This document shows, piece by piece, positions 18,002 through 26,657 of a stretch of DNA of 64,000 bases (within the stretch, counting starts at the first letter, position 1; each line of letters starts with the position of its first letter). The notes below the pieces were generated by a model. That model worked only from the letters and a program-made list of their open reading frames with translations, searched no databases and was not told the origin of the DNA. Source of the DNA: Mixta sp031457955 (GTDB lineage: Bacteria; Pseudomonadota; Gammaproteobacteria; Enterobacterales; Enterobacteriaceae). Location of the stretch: NCBI RefSeq assembly GCF_031457955.1, contig NZ_JAVDXN010000004.1, positions 248,001-312,000 of the forward strand, read 5' to 3'. The position numbers and the translations under genes were made by a program.

Positions 18002-18025
18002 ATGCTGAGATGATGAATAGCAGAT

Positions 18026-18052
18026 AAAAGGCGTCATTAAGACGCCTTTTTT
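18026..18052. terminator. Bidirectional terminator, mainly for the leftward MFS gene
   Basis: AAAAGGCGTC (18026-18035) pairs with GACGCCTTTT (18041-18050) over the 5-nt loop attaa. Runs of A and T flank both sides, so it can end transcription from either strand. It lies 15 nt beyond the MFS stop. Confidence 0.88.
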
Positions 18053-18067
18053 ACCGCTGGCAGGAGG

Positions 18068-19399
18068 TTACGCCTCATACAGCGTTTGATGACGCGTCTC
18101 TTTGCAGGCGATCAGCGCAAACAGCGTTAACAACGCCATCGCTGCCAAATAGAGACCAACGGCAAACAGGCCATAATGCGCGTTAAGCCAGGCGGCAATA
18201 TAAGGCGCTACCGACGCGCCGAGAATAGACGACAAATTGTAGGAAAAGGAGGCGCCGGTATAACGCACTTCTGTCGGGAACAGCTCCGGCAGCAGTGCGC
18301 CCATCGGGCCGAAGGTCAGCCCCATAATGCTCAGGCCAAGCAGCAGAAACACCATCATCATGGTTTGGCTGCCGGACGCCATCAGCGACGGAAACAGCAG
18401 CGCAAACACCAGAATTCCCAGCGTAATCAAAATCATGGTCTTACGCCGACCAAAGCGGTCAGCCAGCAGACCGGCAATCGGCACCATCACGCCAAAACCA
18501 ATGACCGCCACCATCAGCATCCACAGCAGGCTATTGCGCGAGAAGCCAAGGCCAGCAGGAACCGGCGCGGTGCCGTAGCTCATGGAATAAACCGTCATAA
18601 TGTAAAACAGCGTGTAGGTCGCCAGCATGATAAAGGTGCCGAGGATCGTCGCACCGAGATGCTTGCTTAACAGCGTTCCAATCGGGATACGTACCTGCTT
18701 TTTCTCTTTTTGCACTTTCGCGAACACCGGGCTTTCATGCAGCGAAACGCGCACGTACAGGCCGATAATTACCAGCACCGCGGACAGTATGAACGGCACG
18801 CGCCAGCCCCAGCTCATAAACTGTTCGTCGGTCAGCAGCCAGGAGAGCAGCAGGAAGGTACCGTTGGCAAAGAAGAAGCCAATCGGCGCGCCGAGCTGCG
18901 GAAAAGAGCCATACAGCGCACGCTTTTTCGCCGGGGCGTTTTCCGTCGCCAGCAGCGCCGCGCCGCCCCATTCACCGCCCAGTCCCAAACCCTGACCGAA
19001 GCGCGCCAGCGCCAGCAGCAGCGGCGCAAACACGCCAATTGTGGCGTAGCCGGGCAGCAGACCAATCACTACCGTAGAAATGCCCATCGTCAGCAGCGAA
19101 GCGACCAGCGTTGCCTTACGACCAACGCGATCGCCGAAATGACCAAAGAGCGCCGAGCCGATAGGCCGTGCGACAAACGCGATGGCGAAGGTCGCCAGCG
19201 ACTGGAGCGTGGCGACGGTGGCATCGCCCTGCGGGAAGAAAATGTGCGGGAAAACAATCACTGCGGCGGTGGCATAAATATAGAAATCGAAGAATTCGAT
19301 TGCAGTGCCCACCAGCGACGCAATAACCACTTTACTGCGCGAGTTAACCTGAGCGTTGTCGTTTTCAGTATCAAGTGTTGGAGCGATGGATGCTTGCAT
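18068..19399 (-). CDS. yhjE: MFS transporter YhjE (metabolite:H+ symporter type)
   Basis: A 443-residue 12-TM major facilitator of the metabolite:H+ symporter subfamily, collinear with E. coli YhjE (440 aa). Visible features include IEFFDFYIYATAA in TM1, GHFGDRVGRK in the loop between TM2 and TM3, RFGQGLGLGGEWGGA around TM4, and LLPELFPTEVRYTGAS in TM10-11. Substrate is unproven. It is transcribed leftward, convergent with yhjG, and keeps the E. coli order yhjG-yhjE-yhjD. Confidence 0.93.
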   Translation of the reverse strand: MQASIAPTLDTENDNAQVNSRSKVVIASLVGTAIEFFDFYIYATAAVIVFPHIFFPQGDATVATLQSLATFAIAFVARPIGSALFGHFGDRVGRKATLVASLLTMGISTVVIGLLPGYATIGVFAPLLLALARFGQGLGLGGEWGGAALLATENAPAKKRALYGSFPQLGAPIGFFFANGTFLLLSWLLTDEQFMSWGWRVPFILSAVLVIIGLYVRVSLHESPVFAKVQKEKKQVRIPIGTLLSKHLGATILGTFIMLATYTLFYIMTVYSMSYGTAPVPAGLGFSRNSLLWMLMVAVIGFGVMVPIAGLLADRFGRRKTMILITLGILVFALLFPSLMASGSQTMMMVFLLLGLSIMGLTFGPMGALLPELFPTEVRYTGASFSYNLSSILGASVAPYIAAWLNAHYGLFAVGLYLAAMALLTLFALIACKETRHQTLYEA

Positions 19400-19681
19400 A
19401 ATTGTTTCTTATTTGTAAAACGTGTCCAGGAATCTTACGCACTGCCTCTGGCGCGTTCAATGGTGAAAAGCCGCGTCGCGGCTGGCTTGCCGGGGTGAAA
19501 AGTGGATAATTTTTAACAATAAAGCTTTACCGGCGAATGGCAGGGCGAACGGCGATTTTTCTGGCGGGAATCACTGCAAAACAGGGAAATAAAAGTGAGG
19601 GGTTAGTTATTCATGCTGGTTGTTGGTTAAATATTGCACGCAACGCGGCATTTTCGTCTGAGATGCCGCGTTGCGCAGAGG

Positions 19682-20686
19682 CTATTTTTTCCTGCGTAGA
19701 TCCAGCTTCGGATCGTTTTTATAGTTGGCGGTAGCAATCCAGGCGGCGCAAAACAGCGTCAGGCGCGCAAAGAAATAGAAAAACGCCATCAGGCCCAGCA
19801 CCGAGCCAAAGGCCGCGCCGGAAGGGGATGCCGCCAGTTTCGGTAGCGTCATCGTCATAATAAATTTAATCACCTCAAAGCCGATCGCTGCCAGCAGCGT
19901 GCCGCGAAACAGCGCTTTTTTATGAGGACGATGACGCGGCAGGATCCAGAAAATCCACAGAAACAGCAAATAGTTGGCAAGGATAGAAATCGACAGCGCA
20001 ATCAGCGTCATCGCCGGGCGCAGCCACTCAATATCCTGTAGCCCCAGCGCGTGCACAATCGCATCCTGCGCTGAACCCGCAATAGAGGTTAACGACAGGG
20101 TAATAATCAGCGCCAGCACCAGCCCGGTCAGGGAGATAAAGTCGCGAGTATATTTAAAATAGATTTTCTCCTTGTCCTGCTTGCCGCGCTCAAAAACGTC
20201 ACGCGACTGGGCGCGAATCGCTTCGCGTAGGTTGCCCATCCAGCTGAGACCTGAATAGAGCGCCACCAGCAGGCCGGTGATGCCCACGGTGGTACGCTGC
20301 TGAACGGCGGTTTGTACGGTGTTTTTTAACGTACTGGCTAACGTGGGATCGCTGATGCTGCTAACAATGCGGTCAATCAGCTCATTCAGCAGCGTCGGAT
20401 GCGACGCCAGCACAAAGCCTACCGCCGCGAACGAAACCATCAGAATTGGTATCAGCGATAAAAACGAGAAATAGGTAATTGCCGCGCCGAACTGGCTGCC
20501 AAGGCGATCGGTAAAGCGTTCTCCGGCGCGAATAAAATGCGCGACGGCCGGAATCGCCTGGAACCAGCTAACGAAGCGTGAGACGCGAGTAATCGAGCGA
20601 TCAACTTTAGCGTTGCCCGTTTTAATGTTAATCAGTGGCTTTTCTTCTTCCTGCTCAGCAGGAGGCTGGGGGTTTTTGTCCGTCAT
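19682..20686 (-). CDS. yhjD: YihY/BrkB-family inner-membrane protein YhjD
   Basis: A 334-residue multipass membrane protein of the YihY/virulence-factor BrkB family, with a hydrophilic N-terminal tail of about 70 residues and six or so TM helices. FGAAITYFSFLSLIPIL is the family hallmark. In E. coli, particular yhjD point mutations allow growth without Kdo, pointing to a role in lipid-A precursor movement; the wild-type role is unclear. I start at the ATG at 20686; the preceding TTG codon is unlikely. Synteny with yhjE and the LysR gene yhjC is conserved. Confidence 0.9.
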   Translation of the reverse strand: MTDKNPQPPAEQEEEKPLINIKTGNAKVDRSITRVSRFVSWFQAIPAVAHFIRAGERFTDRLGSQFGAAITYFSFLSLIPILMVSFAAVGFVLASHPTLLNELIDRIVSSISDPTLASTLKNTVQTAVQQRTTVGITGLLVALYSGLSWMGNLREAIRAQSRDVFERGKQDKEKIYFKYTRDFISLTGLVLALIITLSLTSIAGSAQDAIVHALGLQDIEWLRPAMTLIALSISILANYLLFLWIFWILPRHRPHKKALFRGTLLAAIGFEVIKFIMTMTLPKLAASPSGAAFGSVLGLMAFFYFFARLTLFCAAWIATANYKNDPKLDLRRKK

Positions 20687-20740
20687 CAACCGGAATCATC
20701 CTTTTGTTTAGGGCTTTAGCTTGTCATTATAGCCGCGCTG

Positions 20741-21640
20741 TTACGCAACGTAGCCTTTCAGCAGCTGCGTTAGCCATTCCATAAATACTCTTACCCGCTG
20801 AGCCAGATTACGACGGTGCGGCCACAGCAGCGAGATCGGCATCGGACGAGCGCGGAAGCCGGGCAGCACCTCAACCAGCTGTTGATTCTCCAGCAGCGGC
20901 TGCACGCCGTGGCGCGGTGCCTGAATAATGCCTAATCCGGCAACGCAGGCATGACGATACGCCTGCGTCGAGTTCACCGTCAGCGCGCCGCCGGTGTGGA
21001 TAAAGTGGCTGCGCTGGCCATCATAAAACTCAAAGCCTGCGGGCGCGCCGCCAAACTGTTGGCTGTAATGCACCATCGCATGTTGCGAAAGCTCCTCCAG
21101 CCGCAGCGGCATGCCAAAACGCATCAAATAGCCGGGGCTGGCGCAGTTCACCATCGGCAGCAGGCCCAGCGTGCGGCTCATCAGGCCAGAATCCTGGAGC
21201 TGGCCCACGCGCACCACGCAGTCGAAGCCTTCGCGGATCACATCCACCTGCCGATCGCTGCTGCTGAGTTCCAGCTCCAGGCCGGGATAGTGCTGTAGAA
21301 ACTGCGGCAGTTGCGGAATAACGATATCGGTCGCCAGCGCCACCGGCATATCAACCCGCAGGCGTCCACTTAATGTGGCCGGTTCGTTCTGGAACAGGGC
21401 ATCCATTTCATCCAGCGTCGCCAACACATCGCGGCAGCGCTCGTAATAGGCCAGCCCGTCCTGCGTAAGCTGTACGCGTCGGGTGGTGCGATGCAGCAGA
21501 CGTGTGCCCAGTTGATCTTCCAACGCCTGCACCTGGCGCGACAGGCTGCCTTTCGGCTGACCGAGACTTTCCGCCGCGCGGGTAAAACTTTCCATCTCCG
21601 CGACCGTAACAAACACTCTCATTGCATGAATTTTATCCAT
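20741..21640 (-). CDS. yhjC: LysR-type regulator, YhjC/RcdB homologue
   Basis: A 299-residue LysR-family regulator: winged-helix DNA-binding domain at residues 1-60 (MDKIHAMRVFVTVAEMESF start, LSRQVQALEDQLGTRLL recognition region), then a periplasmic-binding-protein-like effector domain. It aligns along its length with E. coli YhjC (MDKIHAMQLF..., ASPHYLTRFG, GLGIIQ.PR, EVLPGYRA), and the position next to yhjD is the same. E. coli YhjC (RcdB) is reported to affect the biofilm regulator gene csgD. Here it is divergent from an SDR gene with a 115-bp gap, the usual arrangement for a LysR protein and its target. Confidence 0.85.
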   Translation of the reverse strand: MDKIHAMRVFVTVAEMESFTRAAESLGQPKGSLSRQVQALEDQLGTRLLHRTTRRVQLTQDGLAYYERCRDVLATLDEMDALFQNEPATLSGRLRVDMPVALATDIVIPQLPQFLQHYPGLELELSSSDRQVDVIREGFDCVVRVGQLQDSGLMSRTLGLLPMVNCASPGYLMRFGMPLRLEELSQHAMVHYSQQFGGAPAGFEFYDGQRSHFIHTGGALTVNSTQAYRHACVAGLGIIQAPRHGVQPLLENQQLVEVLPGFRARPMPISLLWPHRRNLAQRVRVFMEWLTQLLKGYVA

Positions 21641-21755
21641 TTATGCACCGTTTGTTGCTCAAAGTGAAACAGTGAACTGTTATCAGCATAGTTTATCGCG
21701 CACTTTATTTTCAATATGCTGAATTTTTAAGCGACAAAAGCGCAAGAGAGGCAAC

Positions 21756-22514
21756 ATGAGTGGAAAATTAGTGTTGATCACCGGCGGCAGCCGGGGTTTA
21801 GGGCGTAATGCAGCGCTGAAACTGGCGGAAAAAGGCGTTGATGTGATCATTACCTGGCGTCAGCAGCAGCAGGAAGCGGAAAACGTGGTGGAGGAAATTC
21901 GCGCTTTGGGCCAGCGTGCCGCCGCGCTACAGCTGGATGTGGCCGAGGTATCCAGCTTTGCGGATTTTATTGCACGCCTGCAACAGACGCTGCGCACCCA
22001 CTGGCAGCGTGAACGCATTGACTACCTGTTTAACAATGCAGGCGTTGGCCTGTATAACGCGTTTGCAGAAACCAGCGAGCAGCAATTCGATACGCTGATG
22101 CTGACTCACTTCAAGGGCCCTTTTTTCCTGACGCAGCGCCTGCTGCCATTGATCAATGACGGCGGTCGCATTCTGAATGTTTCCAGCGGCCTGGCGCGCT
22201 TTAGCCCACCCGGCTATGCGGCCTATGCCTCAATGAAAGGCGCGATGGAAGTGCTAACACGCTACCAGGCGCATGAACTTGGCCCGCGCGGCATTGCGGT
22301 GAATATTCTGGCGCCCGGCGCGATTGAAACCGATTTTGGCGGCGGCACGGTGCGTGATAATCCAGAGGTGAATGCCTGGGTCGCTGCGCAAACCGCGATG
22401 GGACGCGCCGGTCAGCCGAATGATATCGGTCGTGCCGTCGCCGCGCTGCTCAGCGAGGATACCGGCTGGATCACCGGCCAACGTATCGAAGCATCGGGCG
22501 GGATGTATCTGTAA
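21756..22514 (+). CDS. Short-chain dehydrogenase/reductase
   Basis: A 252-residue classical SDR with a Rossmann fold. TGGSRGLG (residues 8-15) binds NAD(P)H, NNAGVG (~93-98) stabilises the central sheet, and the active site shows serine in NVSSG and the YASMK catalytic Tyr/Lys pair (YAAYASMKGA). The C-terminal WITGQRIEASGGMYL is standard for the family. Substrate is unknown. GAGAGGCAAC precedes the ATG. It is divergent from the LysR gene and probably its regulatory target (inference from arrangement). Confidence 0.88.
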   Translation: MSGKLVLITGGSRGLGRNAALKLAEKGVDVIITWRQQQQEAENVVEEIRALGQRAAALQLDVAEVSSFADFIARLQQTLRTHWQRERIDYLFNNAGVGLYNAFAETSEQQFDTLMLTHFKGPFFLTQRLLPLINDGGRILNVSSGLARFSPPGYAAYASMKGAMEVLTRYQAHELGPRGIAVNILAPGAIETDFGGGTVRDNPEVNAWVAAQTAMGRAGQPNDIGRAVAALLSEDTGWITGQRIEASGGMYL

Positions 22515-22581
22515 GGCTGGGCGCGCTGCACTTTACCCTAATCTGACAGGCAAGGGCAGGCAGAGGAGCAGCGCGCCAGCC
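22515..22581. terminator. Long inverted repeat between SDR and PhzF genes
   Basis: The arms 22515-22529 and 22568-22581 are complementary over 14 bp with one bulged G, enclosing about 38 nt, between two convergent genes. No clear T-run, so a structural or Rho-assisted terminator is possible. Confidence 0.4.
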
Positions 22582-22589
22582 GCAGGGCG

Positions 22590-23441
22590 TTAAACCGTTA
22601 TCGTGCCGTCAATCAGGGTAACGGCTTTCCCGCCGATCCAGATGCCATCATCACGATACTGGACGGCGATCAGGCCGTTACGCTGAATCGCGGTGCCCTG
22701 ACGCGCCAGATAATCATGCGGACGGCCCTGTAGCGCCAGGTAACGCGCCAGGCAGGCGTTGGCGCTGCCGGTAACCGGATCTTCCGTTAAGGCGCCCTGT
22801 TCCACCAGCAGTCCGCGCACCTCATATTGCACCTCGCCGTCGCTGGTCGGGCCAAACGGCATCACGCCGGTGACGTTGGCATCCTGCAACAGCTGCGCCA
22901 GACGCGGTACGTCGGGCGCAATATCCAGCACCGCCTGCGCTGACGCCATCGGCACCAATAGCCAGCGAATCCCCATATCGACGATTGTCACCGCCTGCTG
23001 CATATCAAACGCTTCGCTGTTAAGCGCGGCGGCGATGCCGGGATGCTCCCAGCCGGTGAGCGTTGCCTCCGGGGCGGCAAAGGCTAAATCACCATCGGCG
23101 GCGATGGTTATCGGCACCAGCCCCACGCCGCACTCCTGCACCATGCGGCCCGGCGTTTTAACCTGATGGCCCGCCTCCAGCAGCGCATGCGCCGTGCCAA
23201 GGGTAGGGTGACCGGCAAACGGCAGCTCGCCTTCAATGGTAAAAATGCGTACCCGGTAATCTGCGTCAGGATGCTGCGGCGGCAATACAAAGGTGGTTTC
23301 AGAGAGGTTAGTCCAGCGGGCGATGCTTTGCATTTGCGCGTCGCTCAGCTCGCTGGCAGCCAGGATCACCGCCAGAGGATTACCGCAAAAAGCCGTGTTG
23401 CTGAACACATCGACCTGCTTAAAGGGAAGTTTGTTGGTCAT
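22590..23441 (-). CDS. PhzF-family isomerase/epimerase-like protein
   Basis: A 283-residue member of the PhzF family, whose founding member isomerises a phenazine precursor by proton shuttling. The conserved catalytic glutamate is in TNLSETTFV (E48), and the matching signature in the second half, EDPVTGSANAC, is present. Many PhzF-like proteins are of unknown substrate. Of two in-frame ATGs I use the second (23441): it has GGA at a 6-nt spacing, while the first would have none. No phenazine gene lies nearby. A possible promoter (TTGACG, 17 nt, TAGTA-like) lies within a 43-bp repeat 20 bp upstream. Confidence 0.85.
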   Translation of the reverse strand: MTNKLPFKQVDVFSNTAFCGNPLAVILAASELSDAQMQSIARWTNLSETTFVLPPQHPDADYRVRIFTIEGELPFAGHPTLGTAHALLEAGHQVKTPGRMVQECGVGLVPITIAADGDLAFAAPEATLTGWEHPGIAAALNSEAFDMQQAVTIVDMGIRWLLVPMASAQAVLDIAPDVPRLAQLLQDANVTGVMPFGPTSDGEVQYEVRGLLVEQGALTEDPVTGSANACLARYLALQGRPHDYLARQGTAIQRNGLIAVQYRDDGIWIGGKAVTLIDGTITV

Positions 23442-23460
23442 AACCATTCCAGTGTTGATC

Positions 23461-23503
23461 CAGAAAGCTGATTACTAGCCTGTTTACGTTGCGAACGTCA
23501 ATG
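23461..23503. repeat. 43-bp direct repeat, copy 1
   Basis: The 43 bases from CAGAAAGCTG to GTCAATG are identical to those at 24330-24372. This copy sits just upstream of the PhzF gene and, read leftward, contains TTGACG and a TAGTAA-like hexamer at promoter spacing. Together the copies bound an AT-rich insert of about 826 bp. Confidence 0.9.
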
Positions 23504-23623
23504 GTTAGATCGCTTTGAAGCTTGTTTCGGATCCCTTTTGGCTTTTCTTGTAGGTTATTTAGGTTTGTCCGATAAAGAATCTATCAACGCGTGGGATTTT
23601 ACTTGCGGAAGTTAACTATATTA

Positions 23624-23653
23624 TTAAGCGGCAAAGTTATTTTCGCCGCTTAA
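23624..23653. terminator. Hairpin at the left end of the island
   Basis: TTAAGCGGC (23624-23632) pairs perfectly with GCCGCTTAA (23645-23653) over 12 nt. It lies 32 nt beyond the stop of the broken membrane-protein gene (leftward), as a terminator would. Confidence 0.55.
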
Positions 23654-23684
23654 ATCGTATCGCCTGAAGGCAGGGAATTATTCA

Positions 23685-24018
23685 TTAAAATCTAAATAAA
23701 GGCCCATTACTGTTAATCATACCGATACCTGTATAAATTCCGGCTAAAGCGGCACCGCTTACCATTCCCCACGGGCCAAAATATATGCCAGCTAAAGCGC
23801 CGGTAATTATGGATGCGCCAATGTTATGGGTATAAAAAATCAATAATTAAGATGGTTATGTACTTGATGCCGAAAAAAGTCATCATGATGATAATAACGT
23901 CCCATAGATGTTGCTGACTACCATCGTACATTATTCTTAGTGAAGAAAGATGAGCCAACAATATGCTGAAGCATAATCCTGTTATATTAGAGATTGCGCT
24001 TTTTTTTAATTTTTCCAT
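23685..24018 (-). pseudogene. Membrane-protein gene broken by a one-base frameshift
   Basis: A leftward frame starts at the ATG at 24018, with GGGGA six bases upstream, and stops at 23824 after 64 residues with two hydrophobic segments (ending IDFLYP). Directly after it, one frame over, is a glycine-rich hydrophobic stretch (GALAGIYFGPWGMVSGAALAG, shortened here in the middle to GALAGIYFGPWG and SGAALAG) that runs to a stop at 23685. The two frames overlap at a run of six T (plus-strand A at 23834-23839). Removing one T joins them into a single ~110-residue protein with about four membrane segments. I do not recognise it. Either it is a true pseudogene or the run is miscounted in the assembly. 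Strongly AT-rich, within the repeat-bounded island. Confidence 0.6.
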
Positions 24019-24248
24019 GATTTCCCCAATAGTTAATTATTGAGTGGTATAAATTTTATAGCGTCAATTAACCAGGCATTTGAGGTTAACCTTATCAGGT
24101 AATCAAAAATATCAATTTCATTTCGTGAGTGTCATGGTTGTCTTGCGCTAAAAGATAAAGCTCGCTTATATATAGAGGCAATGAAGATTTTGGACATCAT
24201 TTTTTAACTTACGCTGTGTTCGTTCAGTTTAAGGATCTGTGCGCTTGT

Positions 24249-24274
24249 GCTGGCACCATGCTGAACGTGCCAGC
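24249..24274. repeat. Inverted repeat inside the island's right end
   Basis: GCTGGCAC (24249-24256) and GTGCCAGC (24267-24274) pair perfectly across 10 nt. No T-run follows. Composition here is already GC-rich again, so this belongs to the host-like border rather than the AT-rich core. Function unknown. Confidence 0.4.
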
Positions 24275-24329
24275 CACCAGAAGCCAACCTGTTATCCAGA
24301 TTTTGCCAACCGCTACGGCATAAGGGTTG

Positions 24330-24372
24330 CAGAAAGCTGATTACTAGCCTGTTTACGTTGCGAACGTCAATG
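24330..24372. repeat. 43-bp direct repeat, copy 2
   Basis: Identical over 43 bases to 23461-23503. It lies 49 bp before the GST start. Read leftward, its promoter-like content would face the broken membrane-protein gene. Confidence 0.9.
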
Positions 24373-24421
24373 ACGACAACTATGAATAAGAGTAACCGTA
24401 TAAAAATTCAGGGCTGAATTG

Positions 24422-25045
24422 ATGCTGACAATTTTAGGCCGTGCCTCTTCGATTAATGTGCGCAAAGTGCTGTGGCTGTGCGATGAGCTTGCTCTGCCTT
24501 ACCAGCGGGAAGAGTGGGGCGATGGATTCAGATCGACGCATGAGGCCCGGTTTCTGGCGCTGAACCCGAATGCGATGATACCGGTGATCAACGATGAAGG
24601 CTTTGTGCTGTGGGAATCCAACACCATTATTCGCTACCTGGCAAACGCCTACCAGGGCGAGTGGCTTTATCCCGTTGCGCCGCGCCCGCGTGCGCTGGTA
24701 GATCGCTGGATTGACTGGCAGGCCACCGAACTTAATACCGCCTGGCGCTACGCGTTTATGGCGCTGGTGCGCCAGTCGCCTTCTCATCAAAACGAACGGC
24801 TGCTGGCTGCCGCCTGCAAAGGCTGGACCTACACCATGGGCATCTTAAATCAGCAGCTGGAAAAAACCGGACGCTATGTGGCAGGCGAGCATTTCAGCCT
24901 GGCGGATATTCCCATCGGCCTGTCGGTTAACCGCTGGTATGAAACGCCGCTGGAGCATAAAAACTATCCCGCCATTCGCGCCTACTATGAACGCCTTACC
25001 GCCAGAGAAGGCTACGTAAAATGGGGCCGCAACGGCATGCCATAA
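24422..25045 (+). CDS. Glutathione S-transferase family protein
   Basis: A 207-residue GST-fold protein, distinct from the one at 13150. Residues 1-78 form the thioredoxin-like domain (ILGRASSINVRKV at the active-site end, NPNAMIPVI with the cis-Pro, ESNTIIRYLA for glutathione). The helical domain has GEHFSLADIPIG as N-cap signature. The start is taken at the ATG at 24422 with AGGG upstream; a TTG just before it is in frame but less likely. It faces the MocR gene convergently with a 9-bp gap. Substrate unknown. Confidence 0.87.
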   Translation: MLTILGRASSINVRKVLWLCDELALPYQREEWGDGFRSTHEARFLALNPNAMIPVINDEGFVLWESNTIIRYLANAYQGEWLYPVAPRPRALVDRWIDWQATELNTAWRYAFMALVRQSPSHQNERLLAAACKGWTYTMGILNQQLEKTGRYVAGEHFSLADIPIGLSVNRWYETPLEHKNYPAIRAYYERLTAREGYVKWGRNGMP

Positions 25046-25054
25046 TGCACCGGC

Positions 25055-26524
25055 TTACGCCTGCGGCAACGCCACCGCACCGGCAGGCAGTCCGCTCATT
25101 TCACAGGCCAGCGTGCCCGCGCGGCTGATGGCGTAGCGATAGCGCTCATCAAAGGGATAGCAGCAGGAAAGCCGCAGCGCATGATTAGCGCGATCGCTCA
25201 GGGTATAGAGCGCGCCCGGCGTCAGGCAAATTTTCTCCTGTAGCAGCTGATGAAACAGCGCCTCGCTATCGACGCTATCCGGCAGCGTTATCCAGAACAC
25301 AAAGCCGCCCTGCGGCAGCGTGGCGCGGGTGCCGACCGGAAAATGCTGAGCGATTAACCCACGTGCTTCATCCAGATTGGCCGCATAGCGACGCCGCAGT
25401 GCATGCAGATGACGATCGTAGCCGCCGCTAGCCAGAAACTGCGCCAGCGTCTCGCACAGCAGCGTCGATTCCGTCATAGAGGAAAATGCCTTTAGTCGGG
25501 CGATCGCCTGGCTGTAGCGACCGGCCGCCATCCAGCCAATACGAAAATCGGGCGCGATGGTTTTGGTAAAGCTGGTGCAGTAAATCACCCAGCCGTCGCG
25601 ATCGAACGCTTTCACCGTTGGCCGCTGCGGCTCGCGGAACTGTAGCTCATCGTATAAGCCATCCTCAATCAGCGGAACCTGCCAGCGGTTCATCAGTGCC
25701 GCCAGCCGCTTTTTATTTTCCGGCGTCATGCTGCAGCCTAAAGGATTTTGCAGGCCCGGCATGGCGATTAGCGCCTGAATTCGGCCTTCCTGTAGCACCA
25801 TCTCCAGCGCATCCAGCGACAGGCCGGTTTGCGGATCGGTAGGGATTTCCAGCGTCTTCAGGCCAAGACTGGCAAGCAGCGGAAACAGGAAAAAATAGGT
25901 TGGCGTTTCCAGGCCGACGCAATCCCCTGGACGCGTGGTAGCGCGCAGCGCCAGCTGCAACGCCTCCATGCAGCCGTGGGTTAGCGTAATGTTTTCGGCG
26001 GTGAGCTTCATGCCCATATAGCTGGCGCGGCGCGCAATCTCTTTGCGCAGGTTCTCGCTACCCGGCGGCAGCGCATAGCGCCCGATAATTTGCGGATGAC
26101 GGCGCAACAGCGAGGCGGTAATACGCGCCAGCTTCGCGGTGGGGTAGAAATCACCGTCGCGCGGGCAGGCCAGCGAGATATTGATATAGTCGGGATGGTT
26201 TTGCGCGGCAAACACCGTATCGATCAGATCCAGTTTCGCCTGCCCTGGCGTGCTGACGGTGGCCTGATAGCCTGGGCTTTTTTCCGGCGCGGGTAGCCTG
26301 CTGCGCACGTAATAACCGGACTGCGGACGTGATTCAATCAGCCCGCGATCTTCCAGCACGCGCCAGGCGCTCAGCACGGTATTAATGCTGACTTGCTGCG
26401 CCACCGCCACGCGGCGGATCGCCGGTAAACGGCTGCCCGGCAGCCAGGTGCCGTCATGGATGGCGCTGGCAAAATTATCCGCCAGCTGCTGATAACGCCG
26501 GTTTTCGCTGAGATCGATGGACAC
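25055..26524 (-). CDS. MocR/PdxR-type GntR-aminotransferase regulator
   Basis: A 489-residue regulator with an N-terminal GntR winged helix (residues ~8-78: YQQLADNFASAI, LPAIRRVA, VSINTVLSAWRVLEDRGLI, RPQSGYYV) joined to a fold-type I aminotransferase domain. The PLP-binding lysine is expected in CTSFTKTIAPDFRIGW. The N-terminal extension to 26623 is unconserved; a GTG at 26524 with GGGAGG five bases upstream fits E. coli YdcR-type starts. The gene is divergent from a LysE exporter with 133 bp between starts, so it very likely controls that exporter, perhaps in response to an amino acid or vitamin B6. Ligand is not known. Confidence 0.87.
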   Translation of the reverse strand: MSIDLSENRRYQQLADNFASAIHDGTWLPGSRLPAIRRVAVAQQVSINTVLSAWRVLEDRGLIESRPQSGYYVRSRLPAPEKSPGYQATVSTPGQAKLDLIDTVFAAQNHPDYINISLACPRDGDFYPTAKLARITASLLRRHPQIIGRYALPPGSENLRKEIARRASYMGMKLTAENITLTHGCMEALQLALRATTRPGDCVGLETPTYFFLFPLLASLGLKTLEIPTDPQTGLSLDALEMVLQEGRIQALIAMPGLQNPLGCSMTPENKKRLAALMNRWQVPLIEDGLYDELQFREPQRPTVKAFDRDGWVIYCTSFTKTIAPDFRIGWMAAGRYSQAIARLKAFSSMTESTLLCETLAQFLASGGYDRHLHALRRRYAANLDEARGLIAQHFPVGTRATLPQGGFVFWITLPDSVDSEALFHQLLQEKICLTPGALYTLSDRANHALRLSCCYPFDERYRYAISRAGTLACEMSGLPAGAVALPQA

Positions 26525-26657
26525 AGTTGCCTCCCGAAGGCGTGGATACAGTGTTATAAAAGCGCTTTTGTACCCATTACAATACGCATTTGCTGTCTCT
26601 GTTACCATTGCCCAACGCCGCATAACATAAAGCTCTGTTCATATCCTGGAGCCTGCC

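Noticed and set aside
18710..19498. 262-codon frame antisense to the MFS gene yhjE
   Set aside because: Composition is dominated by Arg, Gln and Asn, and it covers a well-supported, fully collinear transporter gene on the other strand.
23685..23823. Glycine-rich, GxxxG-type segment that looked like a class II microcin or colicin-V-like peptide
   Set aside because: It has no start codon with a ribosome site and no double-glycine leader. It joins the preceding membrane-protein frame if one T is removed, which is the simpler explanation.
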